NCBI GenBank assembly: GCA_018340375.1
Contig: JAFFJZ010000017.1
Span: 3,214,001 to 3,278,000 of the forward strand
DNA length: 64,000 nt
Direction of reading: 5' to 3'
Source of the DNA: Gonatopus flavifemur
Taxonomy: Eukaryota > Arthropoda > Insecta > Hymenoptera > Dryinidae
In this document: positions 11,836 to 21,170 of the stretch, in pieces
How positions within the stretch are numbered: position 1 is the first letter of the stretch
Layout: each line of letters opens with the position of its first letter
Program-made: the position numbers and the translations under genes
Notes under the pieces: model-generated
Databases searched by the model: none
What the model saw: only the letters and a program-made list of their open reading frames with translations
Told to the model about the DNA's origin: nothing

Positions 11836-12493
11836 CCCTGACAAAAAAAAGGTTTGTTGAATTTTATCCACTTTTTGGACACTGTTTCAATACAATCCAA
11901 CAAAAATCCACAAACCTCCATGAAAGTCAACAAATGTTACTAAGAGTTATTGAATTTTGTGGATGATTATTGAATTTTACCGAAATTTTGTTGAATCTCA
12001 ATAATTTTCAATGGTAACCTCATATCCAAAAAGTGAATGAAATTCAATGAAATCAATGAAATTCAATAAAATTCAATAAATCATAATACGAATAATGCCT
12101 TGCTAGGAGCGAAGAAAACATATTTACATCGATCAATGGAAATAATTGATGCGTGTGTTACTGATACAGCAAATTTAAACACACAAACGGATACATGTCT
12201 CTAATAACCACAACTCCTTACTTAGAGCATGTGGTTAGATGGGAAGGGATGGACTTTTTCCGAATATCTCGAAACGTGTCAAATAATTATTCTCTCTCAT
12301 GACGAGTAAGCAGCACGATACGTACAAGACAAACTCATTGTTGAAGAGAGAATACGGACTCGTTTCAAGATTTAAACATTAAAGTTTCACATGAACTGAA
12401 AATGAATTAAATCTTGAAAATTCAATAAAATTCAATGAAATCAATGGAATTCAATAAAATTAAATAAAATTCAACGAAATTTTCCCGCTAGGG
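11836..12493. repeat. MITE rich in AATTCAATAAAATTCAAT, ends CCCTG/CTAGGG
   Basis: The ends are loosely inverted: CCCTGACAAAAAAAAGGTTTG on the left, and from the right CCCTAGCGGGAAAATTTCGT. Internal A/T-rich direct repeats of AATTCAATAAAATTCAAT occur near 12050-12080 and 12420-12470, with TTGTTGAATTTT on the left side. A second member with the same CCCTGRCGGAAAA ends lies at 48906-49166. It is non-coding. Confidence 0.5.
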
Positions 12494-12520
12494 CAGAGAT
12501 TTGCGAATTCTTCCGTAATC

Positions 12521-12640
12521 CTGTTTCAAATGCCAGATTCAAACGCATTGAAATGCAAAGAAACTGCATTGGAAATCAATATGTTTCAATATGGTTTCTT
12601 TCCATTCCAATCCGTTCGAATCTGGCATTTGAAGCAGGGA
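12521..12640. repeat. Small palindromic MITE
   Basis: CCTGTTTCAAATGCCAGATT at the left is mirrored by AATCTGGCATTTGAAGCAGG at the right, with the interior also self-complementary, about 120 bp in all. From 12640 to 13180 I see no supported gene; ORFs at 12653-12847 and 12914-13198 have no recognisable content. Confidence 0.6.
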
Positions 12641-13182
12641 AGTATTTAAGAAATGTTCGAGGATCAAAGACCTCGCAAACATCTGTTCAATCGACTCCTT
12701 CTTGATTCAAAAAGTGACACAAAAAGTGATTTTCGAAAATCTTCAAGGATTCTCTCATTTCTAAAACAGTTCAAGAAGAGTACTTTTTCAAAATGCGTAA
12801 CTGATTTTTGTGTATTGATTGGGCGATGTTTGTTTAGAATTCATTAGCTGCTTTGAGGGTATGTTTGAGTATTTTCTAATTTATTTGAGTTGTATGGGAA
12901 TTTTTGAAATTACTTGAGATATCTAATGAAGTATTTAACTGTGACTGGGTTTTGCATTACTCTTGATGAGAAGGAGCCGAACGATCGGCCGATGGAAGAA
13001 CAAGAAAAACAAATTTCATCTGGAAAAATTAGTAAAGACTTTTTGTACGATTCACAAATAATGATGGATATCCGTTTTTCTTTTGTGTGCTTGGATCTCA
13101 TTCTCCATATTTCCTGTTTCCAGGAAATAATGTCAAAATATTTTTATTCTCTTCATTTGTTTAAACTTTACGCAGAAAATTT

Positions 13183-13413
13183 AACCCTTTGCCGCTGAAA
13201 ATTTTCCCCATTACTTTTCATCTGGGAGAAGGCCTGGTTGAAGGAACCCATTGATTCTCGTCAAATTTCATTGCTGGAATTGGACAAAGGTTTGTTTGAT
13301 TATTCAGATCTTTGTCCAATTTGAATGAAATTTGGCGAGAATCAATGGGTTTTCCAAACTAGGGATTTTTAGGAACTCGCTGTTTCGTGCAGATGCAGCG
13401 GCAAAAGGTTAAC
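13183..13413. mobile_element. piggyBac-type MITE with TTAA target duplication
   Basis: The left end is TTAA-CCCTTTGCCGCTG and the right end, read inverted, is TTAA-CCTTTTGCCGCTG. The interior is a palindrome: TTGATTCTCGTCAAATTTCA pairs with TGAAATTTGGCGAGAATCAA, and TTGGACAAAG with CTTTGTCCAA. TTAA on both sides with CCC-type ends is the piggyBac signature. It has no coding capacity. Confidence 0.7.
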
Positions 13414-13682
13414 TTGATATTTCGGATTTGGAGTTATAAAATACATACAAAGAATATCCAAAGTTTCAAAAATTCCTGTTTTATATTTTGAATCAAATGT
13501 ATTTTGTAAGATTGAAAATATGGGAATTTGTGTTTCGCTGACTCATTCTTTCATGTGAAATTGTTTGATTATTGATATCTATATCTTGGATTGCAGAATT
13601 TTCAAAAATAATTGAGGAACACAGTTTCAAGCAATATACAACACGGTAAAATTCATATAAGCGGCATATTTATATTTTTCAG

Positions 13683-13686
<4 letters not shown>

Positions 13687-13713
<27 letters not shown>
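13687..13713. repeat. (AT)n microsatellite
   Basis: An uninterrupted AT dinucleotide run of about 24 bp. Confidence 0.9.
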
Positions 13714-13799
13714 CTCCCTGTATAAATTTGACATTTCCCTGAACAAAGCCTCTCGAATAAATAATTGAGAAATTGTGACATACGTAGCCTTTAGAAGAA

Positions 13800-14452
13800 A
13801 CTACTCTGGCAAAAATGATATAATTTCTCATGAAGTCTCAATTCCCGGAAAATTTATGAGAATTCATGCCCGAAGAGAACATGGAGCTTCAGCGAACGTT
13901 TAGATCAGATGTGTATAGATCGGGCCGAAGGTTCATTAGAGCTAACTTTTAGATTCACAAACGTTTGACGAAGGTTCTACGGACGTTGAAATGTCCGCTT
14001 CGAAATACATTCAAGAAACATAGATGGAACGTTCACTGAAGGTTCATCGAAGGTTTGACGAAGCTTCACGAAAATATCTATACGTGTATTAATTTTGATC
14101 AATTGATATGAAAAATAAATGATTTAATAAACATCAATTATTATAAATGATTCTAAGTATAGATATTTTTGTCAAGCTTCCTCAAACCTCCGATGAACCT
14201 TCAGCGAACGTTCCATCTATGCTTCCTGGACGTACTTCGAGGCGGACATTCCAACGTCCGTAGAACCTTTGTCAAACGTTTGTGAATCTAAAAGTTAGCC
14301 TTCATGAACCTTCGGTCCGATCTATACAGATCTAATCTGAACGTTCGCTGAAGCTTCATGTTCTCTTCGGGTGAGAATGTTTTATAATTTCATCAGAAAT
14401 TCAGACTTTATGAGAAATCGTGAGAAATTATAAGATCTTTTGCACCAGGGTA
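13800..14452. repeat. 650 bp palindromic MITE
   Basis: Nearly the whole length folds on itself about 14100. The ends are CTCTGGCAAAAATGATATAA and, inverted, CCCTGGTGCAAAAGATCTTA. Inner pairs include AGAACATGGAGCTTCAGCGA/TCGCTGAAGCTTCATGTTCT, and GATCTATACAGATCTAATCT near 14318 faces AGATCAGATGTGTATAGATC near 13901. The motif GAAGGTTC is repeated many times within the arms. Confidence 0.75.
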
Positions 14453-14630
14453 ACTTTACTTCCATGTTCTGCGAGTCATCCCAGATAGAAATTTACCCTT
14501 GCTGTAATGTCGTCAAGCATTGAACTTGTACAAAACTGATGGGAATAGCGGATCGTAAATCCTTGGAGCAATTTAGAGTAACTTGGGACGAGTTAGACGA
14601 ACATAGCTAATGATATTCCTCTATATATGA

Positions 14631-17027
14631 TATATATATATGGCATTATTCGTGGAATCAGCCACCCCCCCTGCACATTTTGTTTTTGAGGATACAAATC
14701 TGAACAAATACGCAAAATTTTCGTTGGAGTCTCTATTTTTCTATGCCGACTGGTGTTGTTTGGAGCACGGAGAGTGCTCTGCGAATCGTTATTATCATTG
14801 CTGGTCATAGTCGTGTGCCTACTGATTTACGTGTATAAAGTGAAATTCCCGACATTGCAAATGGCGGATCCAATACGGCGGTTAAAAAATCGAACTCTCC
14901 CAATTGCACTGGGAATGGTTATATGGGGGTTTTCGGGGTCGCTGGACACGAATCTGGGGTAGGTTTTTAGAAATTCAATATGGCGATTCCAATATGGCGG
15001 ACTTGGAATTCGAAACATCACCGATTCCCGTGAAAATCGGTACTGGGGGGTTGTGAGCGTCGCTGAACAGGAATCCGGGCTTGGTTTTCCAGAATTCAAT
15101 ATGGCGGTTCCAATATGGTGGACTTGGGATCCGAAACATTGCCGGTTCCCGTGAAATTCCTCAAAGTTCCCCCATTTATTTGATAGAAGAACACTAGCTG
15201 TCATCAACTATCTCAGTTCTTCTTATCCAAACACCATACATGCCCATTCTCGTCATTGGAATACCTCTAAATTATCACCTTATTGTCGGGTAGAACAACG
15301 AACCCATGATTTTGCAGAATCTTCGGTACCGGGTTGGCATCTGAAAATCGTTCGTTCAGTTTCCGGGCCATTCTCTCATGATACGTTTTGTCGAAACATA
15401 TCACTTTGATATTTGTGAAATTATTTTCCGCCCAACTGAAAAGTTTCTTCGGGGTCAGAAGTGAATCCTGTGGTTTGGCGGTGAGACTTGCCCTGTATGC
15501 TTCTCGTTTGAATGTGGCACCGATCCCATCGCACGCACCCTCACCGTGAGCGGTTGCACCAAAATGCCATTCGACTTCTATGTTGAAATCTGCTTTATGG
15601 TGAATCAAGTTCGCGATCTGGAATTTTTTTCTGGAATGCTGTTTGGCACCGTCACTGATATAAATTATCTCCTTGAGTTTTTCCACGTGAGCTACAAATT
15701 TCGGAATCAGTAACGTTTGAATGGCGTAAACGGCTGAAGTGTCGTGTTTGAGACTATCTGAGCAAAAAACGTAACTTTGATGTTTCACGTGGTCCCCTCC
15801 CTTATAATAGCAATGCGCCGGAAAAACGGTACACTGGTCGTTGTTGGAGTGGAATGCTTGTGAAGCGTCTTGACAAACATATGAGTAGTTCTCGGAAAAA
15901 TCAAACATTACTACCACTTCTCCGTCGCAGAGGTTCTGTTTCTTTTCTCTGATAAAAAGGCTCTGTTGTTTTGAAATGAAGGAATGAGGTTTGAGGATTT
16001 CCAATTTTTTGCTCAATTCAGATAAGAAATCGTCCGTGGTCATCAATTGAGTTCATAAAGTAGAACGGTCCGTCGAAGTCCAATTTGAAAACTGTACATG
16101 TGTGATAAATGTGTATCGACTGATGCTTCTTTGTCGTGCGAATAGTGGTAACAATATTGTCAATTTTTCCCGACAATAAGGTAATAATTAAAAGGTATTC
16201 CAATGACGGGAATGGGCATGTATGGTGTTTGGATAAGAAGAACTGAGATAGTTGATGACAGCTAGTGTTCTTCTATCGAATAAATGGGAGAACTTTACGG
16301 GAATTTCACGGGAACCGGCAATGTTTCGGATTCCAAGTCCGCCATATTGGAACCGCCATATTGAATTCTGGGAAACCAAGCCCGGATTCCTGTTCAGCGA
16401 CGCTCACAACCCTCCAGTACCGATTTTCACGGGAATCGGTAATGTTTCGAATTCCAAGTCCGGCATATTGCCACCGCTATATTGGATTTTGGGAAACCAA
16501 GCCCGGATTCGTGTTCAGTGACGCTCACGACCCCCCAGTACCGATTTTCACGGGAATCGGTGATGTTCCGAATTCCAAGTCCGCCATATTGGAACCGCCA
16601 TATTGAATTTCTAAAAACCAACTCCGGATCCGTGTTCAGCGACCCCGAAAACCCCCATATACTCATTCCCAGTGCAATTGGGAGAGTTCGATTTTTTAAC
16701 CACCATATTGGATCCGCCATTTGCAATGTCGGGAATTTCACTTTATACACGTGAAGCAGTAGGCACACGATTATGATCAGCAATGATAATAACGATTCGC
16801 AGATCACTCTCCGTGCTCCTATATTGGATTGAAGTGGTTCTAACTCTGACTTTTCCGCGTTTGAGCCGCCATATTGGCGAACTCGGGGCTCGGATCAAAA
16901 AACACTAGTCGGCATAGAAAAATAGAGACTCCAACGGAAATTTTGCATATTTTTTCAGATTTTTATCTTCAAAAACAAAATGTGCAGGGGGGGTGGCTGA
17001 TTTCACACATAATGCCCCATATATATA
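14631..17027. mobile_element. 2.4 kb element with 650-850 bp terminal inverted repeats
   Basis: The left arm (14631-15288) and right arm (16168-17027) are inverted copies, from the AT-rich outer ends (TATATGGCATTAT / ATAATGCCCCATATA) to the inner junction (ACCTTATTGTCGGG / CCCGACAATAAGGT). Each arm is built from ~115 bp tandem subunits containing AATATGGCGGTTCCAATATGG and GATTTTCACGGGAATCGGT: two on the left, three on the right, which explains the length difference. Between the arms lies only a transposase-like ORF fragment. The several 60-130 aa ORFs in the arms are translations of these repeats and not genes. Confidence 0.7.
15267..16203 (-). pseudogene. Transposase-like protein (DFSENY / HGEGACDGIG family), fragment
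   Basis: The main frame (16046-15267, 259 aa) has VVMFDFSENYSYVCQDA, IIYISDGAKQHSRKKFQIAN and WHFGATAHGEGACDGIGATF. This block set is recurrent in insect TE-derived proteins, and the Asp of DFSENY, the Asp of SDGAKQ and the acidic residue in HGEGACDG could form a DDE/D-type active site (inference). A second frame (16203-16018) continues the protein upstream (TCTVFKLDFDGPFYFMNS), so there is a frameshift near 16030-16050. Both ends of the coding part run into the inverted-repeat arms, so the N-terminus is missing and the stop (KVII) lies at the inner edge of an arm. Confidence 0.6.
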
Positions 17028-17869
17028 CAGGGTGATTCAAAATTCCCGCACTCTTTTTTGGGAGTAGATTCCTGATGAAATTCTAAAATGATTTGTCCTT
17101 TTGCACAATGCTCTCCGACGCATTATTTCCGAGATATAATTAATTAAAGTTGACTAATTATGAGGTGGATCCATCGGTCATTCAGGAGCGTCATAACAGA
17201 ACAAGAGAGGAAGGTGCTTGCAGAGGGCGCTCATACGATCAGCTGATCGGTATAATCGATACGATTTACCAGCATACAAATTGGTAAATTTTCTATGTAG
17301 AACGATTGAATTCGTCGACACTGTGGAAAAATTGATTATTGTCATGAATTCTTATCACGATATGCTGTAGGTGAAAGTTGTAATTTCAGTAATGATTTTT
17401 ATTACGCAGACAAATGTAAAATAGTGTTATTTCGTAGGGATAGGGATTCAAGTGGGAGAAAAAAGTGTAACTACTCGTTTTCAATCAGAATTTTCATGTA
17501 AAGAAGAAAACATGGGAATTTTTATCCATCCGATACCCAATTTGAACGGTTTGATTAGTAAGTTTAACACAAGAGATTGGATTCCGAATCCTGTATTCTG
17601 ATTGGTCGAGAATCAATGTATGTTAGATCAATCTCCGGCCGTTTCGAATGATTCTTCTGAAGAATGTGTTTTCGACTTATCCCAACCACAACATTGAACA
17701 ATGATGAATTTATTAGAATTCACCCTTTTTACATCATTCGATGATTATAAAGGGTTTATCGAACGTGATTAACTTACTTAAGATCACTCAAGATCATTCA
17801 TGTTTAAATCAAAATCTGATTCAAATTGTGTGCAAGTTCGAGGGCGTTTCTACGTTTAGAAAATGTATT

Positions 17870-17885
17870 CGTCCTGAAAAGGACG
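17870..17885 (-). terminator. Histone-mRNA-type 3' stem-loop candidate
   Basis: The minus strand reads CGTCCTTTTCAGGACG: a 6-bp stem, UUUC loop, and A after the loop. It matches the metazoan histone 3' end pattern GGYYYUUHUHARRRCC except that the base pair at the foot is C-G instead of G-C. Confidence 0.5.
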
Positions 17886-18324
17886 GATTTGGTTAATCTT
17901 CAAAGACAATTCTTTTTCCATTTGAAATAACAATATGCCCTTTGAAGTCATATGTGCTTTGGATGAAACTGTTTCGAGCTGTCACCTGATTGGTTGATTC
18001 GTATCACGAATGGTTGATTCAAGCCAAACAAACCGTATGTGATTACAATGTCAATCGAGTGCAATGATTGGGTCGTTTACGATGTCACATCTTGTATTTT
18101 CGTCAAAATTGATGGATTCTGCAAGTTGACGAAGAAATCCACCCTTTACAAAGCAGGAAAATAGTTATATCGATCACGGACCACGTTTCGTTTTGATAGT
18201 ATTCAACATTGACTAAGAGTCGTGATCTGATTGGTCGAAACATTTTCGAGGAATGCATGCGAGTATCGGACCACTTGGAATATCGATGCCAATCAATTGC
18301 ATCGGTCTCACATTACAAAAAATC

Positions 18325-18340
18325 CGCTCTTTTCAGAGCG
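18325..18340 (+). terminator. Histone-mRNA-type 3' stem-loop candidate
   Basis: CGCTCTTTTCAGAGCG, a perfect 6-bp stem with TTTC loop, preceded by AAAAAATC and followed by ATAAAATGAA. No coding sequence lies upstream; the nearest inverted CCAAT box is only ~100 bp away. Confidence 0.45.
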
Positions 18341-18553
18341 ATAAAATGAATCTTCACCGGGAATAACTTCTCAATCAATTTACATTCAATCAAATGTATG
18401 AAATTACACTGTCTCAGTGAGTCGTCAAAGTGAGTATTCCGTACATTCGTTCCTCTTGTTGCTTCGTCAACTTTTTGACTGTCTCGCTGTTTTGATCGGA
18501 TCGACTCGCATTCCTGTAAAAATTCATAAATTCTCCACGCTGAAAAGGAAATT

Positions 18554-18569
18554 TGCTCTTTTCAGAGCG
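18554..18569 (+). terminator. Histone-mRNA-type stem-loop, G-T at the base
   Basis: TGCTCTTTTCAGAGCG, as at 18325 but with a T-G pair at the foot. The mirrored copy is at 22561-22576 on the other strand. A further decayed copy (CCTTCGCAGAGCG) is at about 18751. Confidence 0.4.
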
Positions 18570-19031
18570 ATAGAACAGTTCCTCCCTAAAGAACATGTTC
18601 CAAATCCAATTCATTTTCTGAATGTTTAACGTTGACCAAGATTTGTTACCTGATTGGTCGAAACGTATACGAGACATTCATACGAGCAGCGAACCGCTTG
18701 AGATATTCATGTTAATCAGCTGCACTCATTCTACTTTACTGAAAATCGGGCCTTCGCAGAGCGATAAAATGAATTTTCACTTGGGACGATGTCTCATTGA
18801 ATTCATTATCTGAATGATGTTGAATGGAATCTGTAAAATTGTCCGTTCTCAATGTGAATACTTATGTTCATCCGTTGATCTTGTTATTTCAATTAGAGTA
18901 TGTCGTTCTGCCCGTAAAAACTATAATAATAGGGAATCATCCCGCGATGGGAGAAGGTCAACCTGGAATATTAATAAAAAGAAATTTTCTTCAGGAAAAT
19001 GGGGTTGTTCACACATATTGACATATTTTGG

Positions 19032-19047
19032 CGTTCTCAAGAGAACG
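19032..19047 (-). terminator. Stem-loop, histone-like, CTTG loop
   Basis: Minus strand CGTTCTCTTGAGAACG followed by CCAAAATATGTCAATATGTG. The stem matches its relatives but the loop is CTTG, so it is probably a mutated copy. Mirror at 22095-22110. Confidence 0.35.
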
Positions 19048-19118
19048 GATTCATTTTTTTTCATATCACCTGAAATATTAAGAAGAAAGATAAAGTTTGT
19101 TTGGGTGAATGAGCTTGT

Positions 19119-19532
19119 TCACGCGTATTGATATATTTGGTCGTTCTTAAAAGAACGGATTCGTATTTCAGTGGATATGAACAGAGCGAAATGTTTAGTG
19201 GCGTTGGCCTGTGAATATTTCCAGTTGAGAACACGTTCAATTCTCAACTGCTGCTGCTGTTCGTTTGAATGCGATTTCTTTCCCACGTTGACATTTCCAG
19301 ATGATTCGGATGTTGGAAATGTATTGAAACTGGACCGGTGTCCATATCTTTCCCCGTTCCAACGGTAAATGTCTTCGCTGTCTACTTCGTACGGCAGCTT
19401 TCGGATGCGTGCAGCATCATGTATCCAGTCACGGGAGTATCTTCGGCGACAGCAATGTCTGGACAGCGCGTGCGTCGCGTGTTGATTCTTCGCCAGCTTG
19501 ATGCTCAATAGGGGACGCGCCCGCTTCTTCAC
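19119..19532 (-). CDS. Hypothetical 137-codon ORF in left palindrome arm
   Basis: The frame starts at MKKRARPLLSIKLAK, 30 bp downstream of a TATA-like element and close to a CCAAT motif (minus strand GGCCAATCAATTTTATC, then GCATAAATAAGAG). It contains CRRRYSRDWIHDAARIRK and a short QQQQ run, and reads through the stem-loop to its stop, so the last ~20 residues are unlikely to be real protein. TATA-to-stem-loop distance is about 390 bp, like a small histone gene, but the sequence is not H1, H2A, H2B, H3 or H4. No homology recognised. Coding status is doubtful; an identical copy sits in the other arm. Confidence 0.25.
   Translation of the reverse strand: MKKRARPLLSIKLAKNQHATHALSRHCCRRRYSRDWIHDAARIRKLPYEVDSEDIYRWNGERYGHRSSFNTFPTSESSGNVNVGKKSHSNEQQQQLRIERVLNWKYSQANATKHFALFISTEIRIRSFKNDQIYQYA
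19142..19157 (-). terminator. Histone-mRNA-type 3' stem-loop, UUUA loop
   Basis: Minus strand CGTTCTTTTAAGAACG followed directly by ACCAAATATA. The 3' flank ACCA agrees with the ACCCA that follows the stem in histone mRNAs. Mirror at 21985-22000. It lies at the end of the 137-codon ORF. Confidence 0.5.
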
Positions 19533-19955
19533 TCTTATTTATGCATTTTTTTGATAAAATTGATTGGCCAATCAGCACATAGCTGGATTCCGAGAATCGT
19601 AGATAAACAAAATTGTTCATTTCTCACGGTCAAATCTTGATGCGACGATTCCTTGTTACAGGTTGGTGTTTACTAAATATCGATAGAACAAAACATCGAA
19701 CTTCGTTGTCTATGAACTGTGAAAATTTGCACAACATTCAGAAAGTTCAGTATTTTTTTCACCTACATAAATGAGTTCGATGTTTCGTACTATCGATGTC
19801 TAATGAACGCTAGTACAGGTCAATTACATTTCTCCTCGGAGATATTAAACATAACCATTTGAGATGTTGATGTCAATTCATTGCATCAGTCTTGTTTATC
19901 ATAAAAAATCCACTCTCTTTAAATGAAGTTGTCCACACGTATTGAATGAATTGGT

Positions 19956-19971
19956 CGTTCTCAAAAGAACG
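19956..19971 (-). terminator. Stem-loop, histone-like, TTTG loop
   Basis: Minus strand CGTTCTTTTGAGAACG followed by ACCAATTCATTCAATACGTG. Downstream CAATACGTGTGNACAA is shared with the copies at 19142 and 19032, so the repeated unit includes both the stem-loop and ~30 bp beyond it, where a histone downstream element would lie. Mirror at 21171-21186. Confidence 0.45.
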
Positions 19972-19992
19972 GTTGGCTGTTTACAAAAGGGG

Positions 19993-20072
19993 AAAAAAAT
20001 TGTTTTCAGCGGAATCGAACTTAGGTCTCCGAATGTATGGGTTGACGCCGCTACCACTGACCCATACACCTG
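19993..20072 (-). promoter_or_regulatory. tRNA-like stretch with A box, B box and T-run
   Basis: The minus strand shows TGGGTCAGTGGTAGCGG (A-box-like, 20064-20048), AGTTCGATTCC (B-box-like, 20021-20011) and a T7 run (19999-19993), the order of a Pol III gene. No good cloverleaf forms (the T stem does not pair), so this is more likely a tRNA-derived SINE head or chance. The B box lies in the inverted repeat, the A box only in the left copy. Confidence 0.25.
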
Positions 20073-20421
20073 TACGAATGTAGCTGCTCTTTCACATTCA
20101 TATGAATCTCATTTGATTGAAAATCAGACACAGATAGAATAATTGATTGAATATACTTACTTTTGATCGATCAATAAATTTCGTGTATGAAGATAAAATC
20201 TTTATAATAGAGAAATGATACAAAATTCCTTCCATGCATCTGGAATTGAATGATTGTTTTGATTAAAGGGCTGAAAAAAAGGTCATGATTATATGAATTG
20301 TAATCATGAAAGTATGATCGTCCAAATTTGATGGGAGGATTTTTTTTTCAAATTCATAATTCAACATGTTTAGAGCTCATACGAACAAGTTAGGTTGGAC
20401 CTCCGTGGTGAAATTTTTGGT

Positions 20422-20437
20422 CGTCCTGAAAAGGACG
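20422..20437 (-). terminator. Histone-mRNA-type 3' stem-loop behind a transposase ORF
   Basis: Minus strand CGTCCTTTTCAGGACG followed by ACCAAAAATTTCACC. It lies about 30 bp past the stop codon of the transposase at 20466, with an A-rich stretch between. Position, loop and ACCA flank are those of a histone mRNA 3' end. It is the only copy of the set in this core region. Confidence 0.5.
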
Positions 20438-20465
20438 GATTGTTTTTTTTCGGTGGTAGATCCTT

Positions 20466-21113
20466 TTACAGCAGGTATTCGAAATGTCTACCTTCCATCT
20501 CGATACAAGCCTCGATTCTCCTCCGGAAGTTTTTTTGCGTGTTCCCTAACATTTCTTCCGTCACTGTTGCGACCGCAACATGAAGCTGCGAGTTCAAATC
20601 TCCCATATCTTGAGGGACTTTTCTATATACGATTTCCTTCAAGTGTCCCCAAAAGAAAAAATCCAATCGATTGAGATCCGGAGATCTCGCTGGCCGCCGG
20701 ATTGGACCGAAACGTCCCATCCATCGGTCGGGAAAATTCCGATTTAAATAATTCGTGACGGCTCTATTGTTGTGTGGTCCCGCACCATCTTGCTGGAATA
20801 TCAGTCTCTCTCGGGTTTCGATGGGAATATCTTCCAAAAATTCCGGTAGATTCTCACGGAGGAATCGCACGTATGCGTTTCCAGTCAAAATCTCTGGAAG
20901 AATGTGAGGACCAAGAAGTTCTTCTCCTAAAATGCCGGCCCAGTGGTTCATCTTCCATCTGACTTGATTATTCCTTGTTCTTGTCGCATGCGGATTATCG
21001 TGACTCCAGACATGCATATTCCTGGAATCAAAAATTCCTTCCCTTGTGAACAAGGATTCGTCCGTGAAGATGATGGATGAGGAAAGATCTTCTTGTCGTC
21101 TCATTTCTAAGTT
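20466..21113 (-). pseudogene. Tc1/mariner DD41D transposase, catalytic part only
   Basis: The open frame has the three catalytic Asp motifs of the Tc1/mariner DDE_3 fold: IIFTDESLF, IFQQDGAGPHN and RSPDLNRLDFFFWG. I count 41 residues between the second and third Asp (DD41D, the rosa-type spacing). The C-terminus ends CIEMEGRHFEYLL as in full-length relatives. The N-terminal HTH domain is absent: upstream of about 21113 the frame enters the inverted-repeat arm and the MNELVV start offered by the ORF is repeat sequence. The part present has no stop or frameshift. It occupies the spacer of the palindrome, so it could mark a long-TIR transposon or be a passenger. Confidence 0.7.
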
Positions 21114-21170
21114 CGACCTAAGTTCGATTCCGCTGAAAACAATTTTTTTCCCCTTTTGTAAACAGCCAAC

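Larger units (their letters stand above)
17028..18540. repeat. Spacer with repeated inverted CCAAT boxes and stem-loops
   Basis: There is no supported gene. It opens with CAGGGTGATTCAAAATTCCC, which resembles the end of a Tc1/mariner-type TIR. Related units follow, each containing (C)TGATTGGTyGA (inverted CCAAT box; near 17600, 17985, 18218 and, in the next block, 18650) and, in three cases, a 16-base stem-loop followed by AGCGATAkAA. Spacing is irregular (230-430 bp), so this is a degenerate array and not a clean satellite. The layout resembles intergenic spacer of a replication-dependent histone cluster, but no histone coding sequence was found. Confidence 0.45.
18541..20027. repeat. Left arm of a ~1.45 kb near-identical inverted repeat
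   Basis: Reverse-complement match to 21121-22588 over almost the whole length, with only a handful of substitutions and one ~12 bp indel near 18855. The outer edge is just before AAAAGGAAATTTGCTC; the inner edge is at CGGAATCGAACTTAGGTC. It carries CCAAT motifs, a TATA-like ATTTATGC, three stem-loops and a 137-codon ORF, all repeated in mirror form in the other arm. Confidence 0.85.

Noticed and set aside
14753..16807. Six ORFs of 60-126 codons in the arms at 14.8-15.2 and 16.2-16.8 kb
   Set aside because: They are mirror translations of the ~115 bp subunits in the inverted arms; the same peptides (RFSRESVMFRIPSPPYW) recur on both strands.
18814..19131. ORFs of 105 and 101 codons shared by the two palindrome arms
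   Set aside because: Antisense to the unit repeats; the ~12 bp indel between arms is in frame only by chance and no protein feature is seen.
19993..20072. A true tRNA gene
   Set aside because: A and B boxes are present but the T stem and acceptor stem do not pair.
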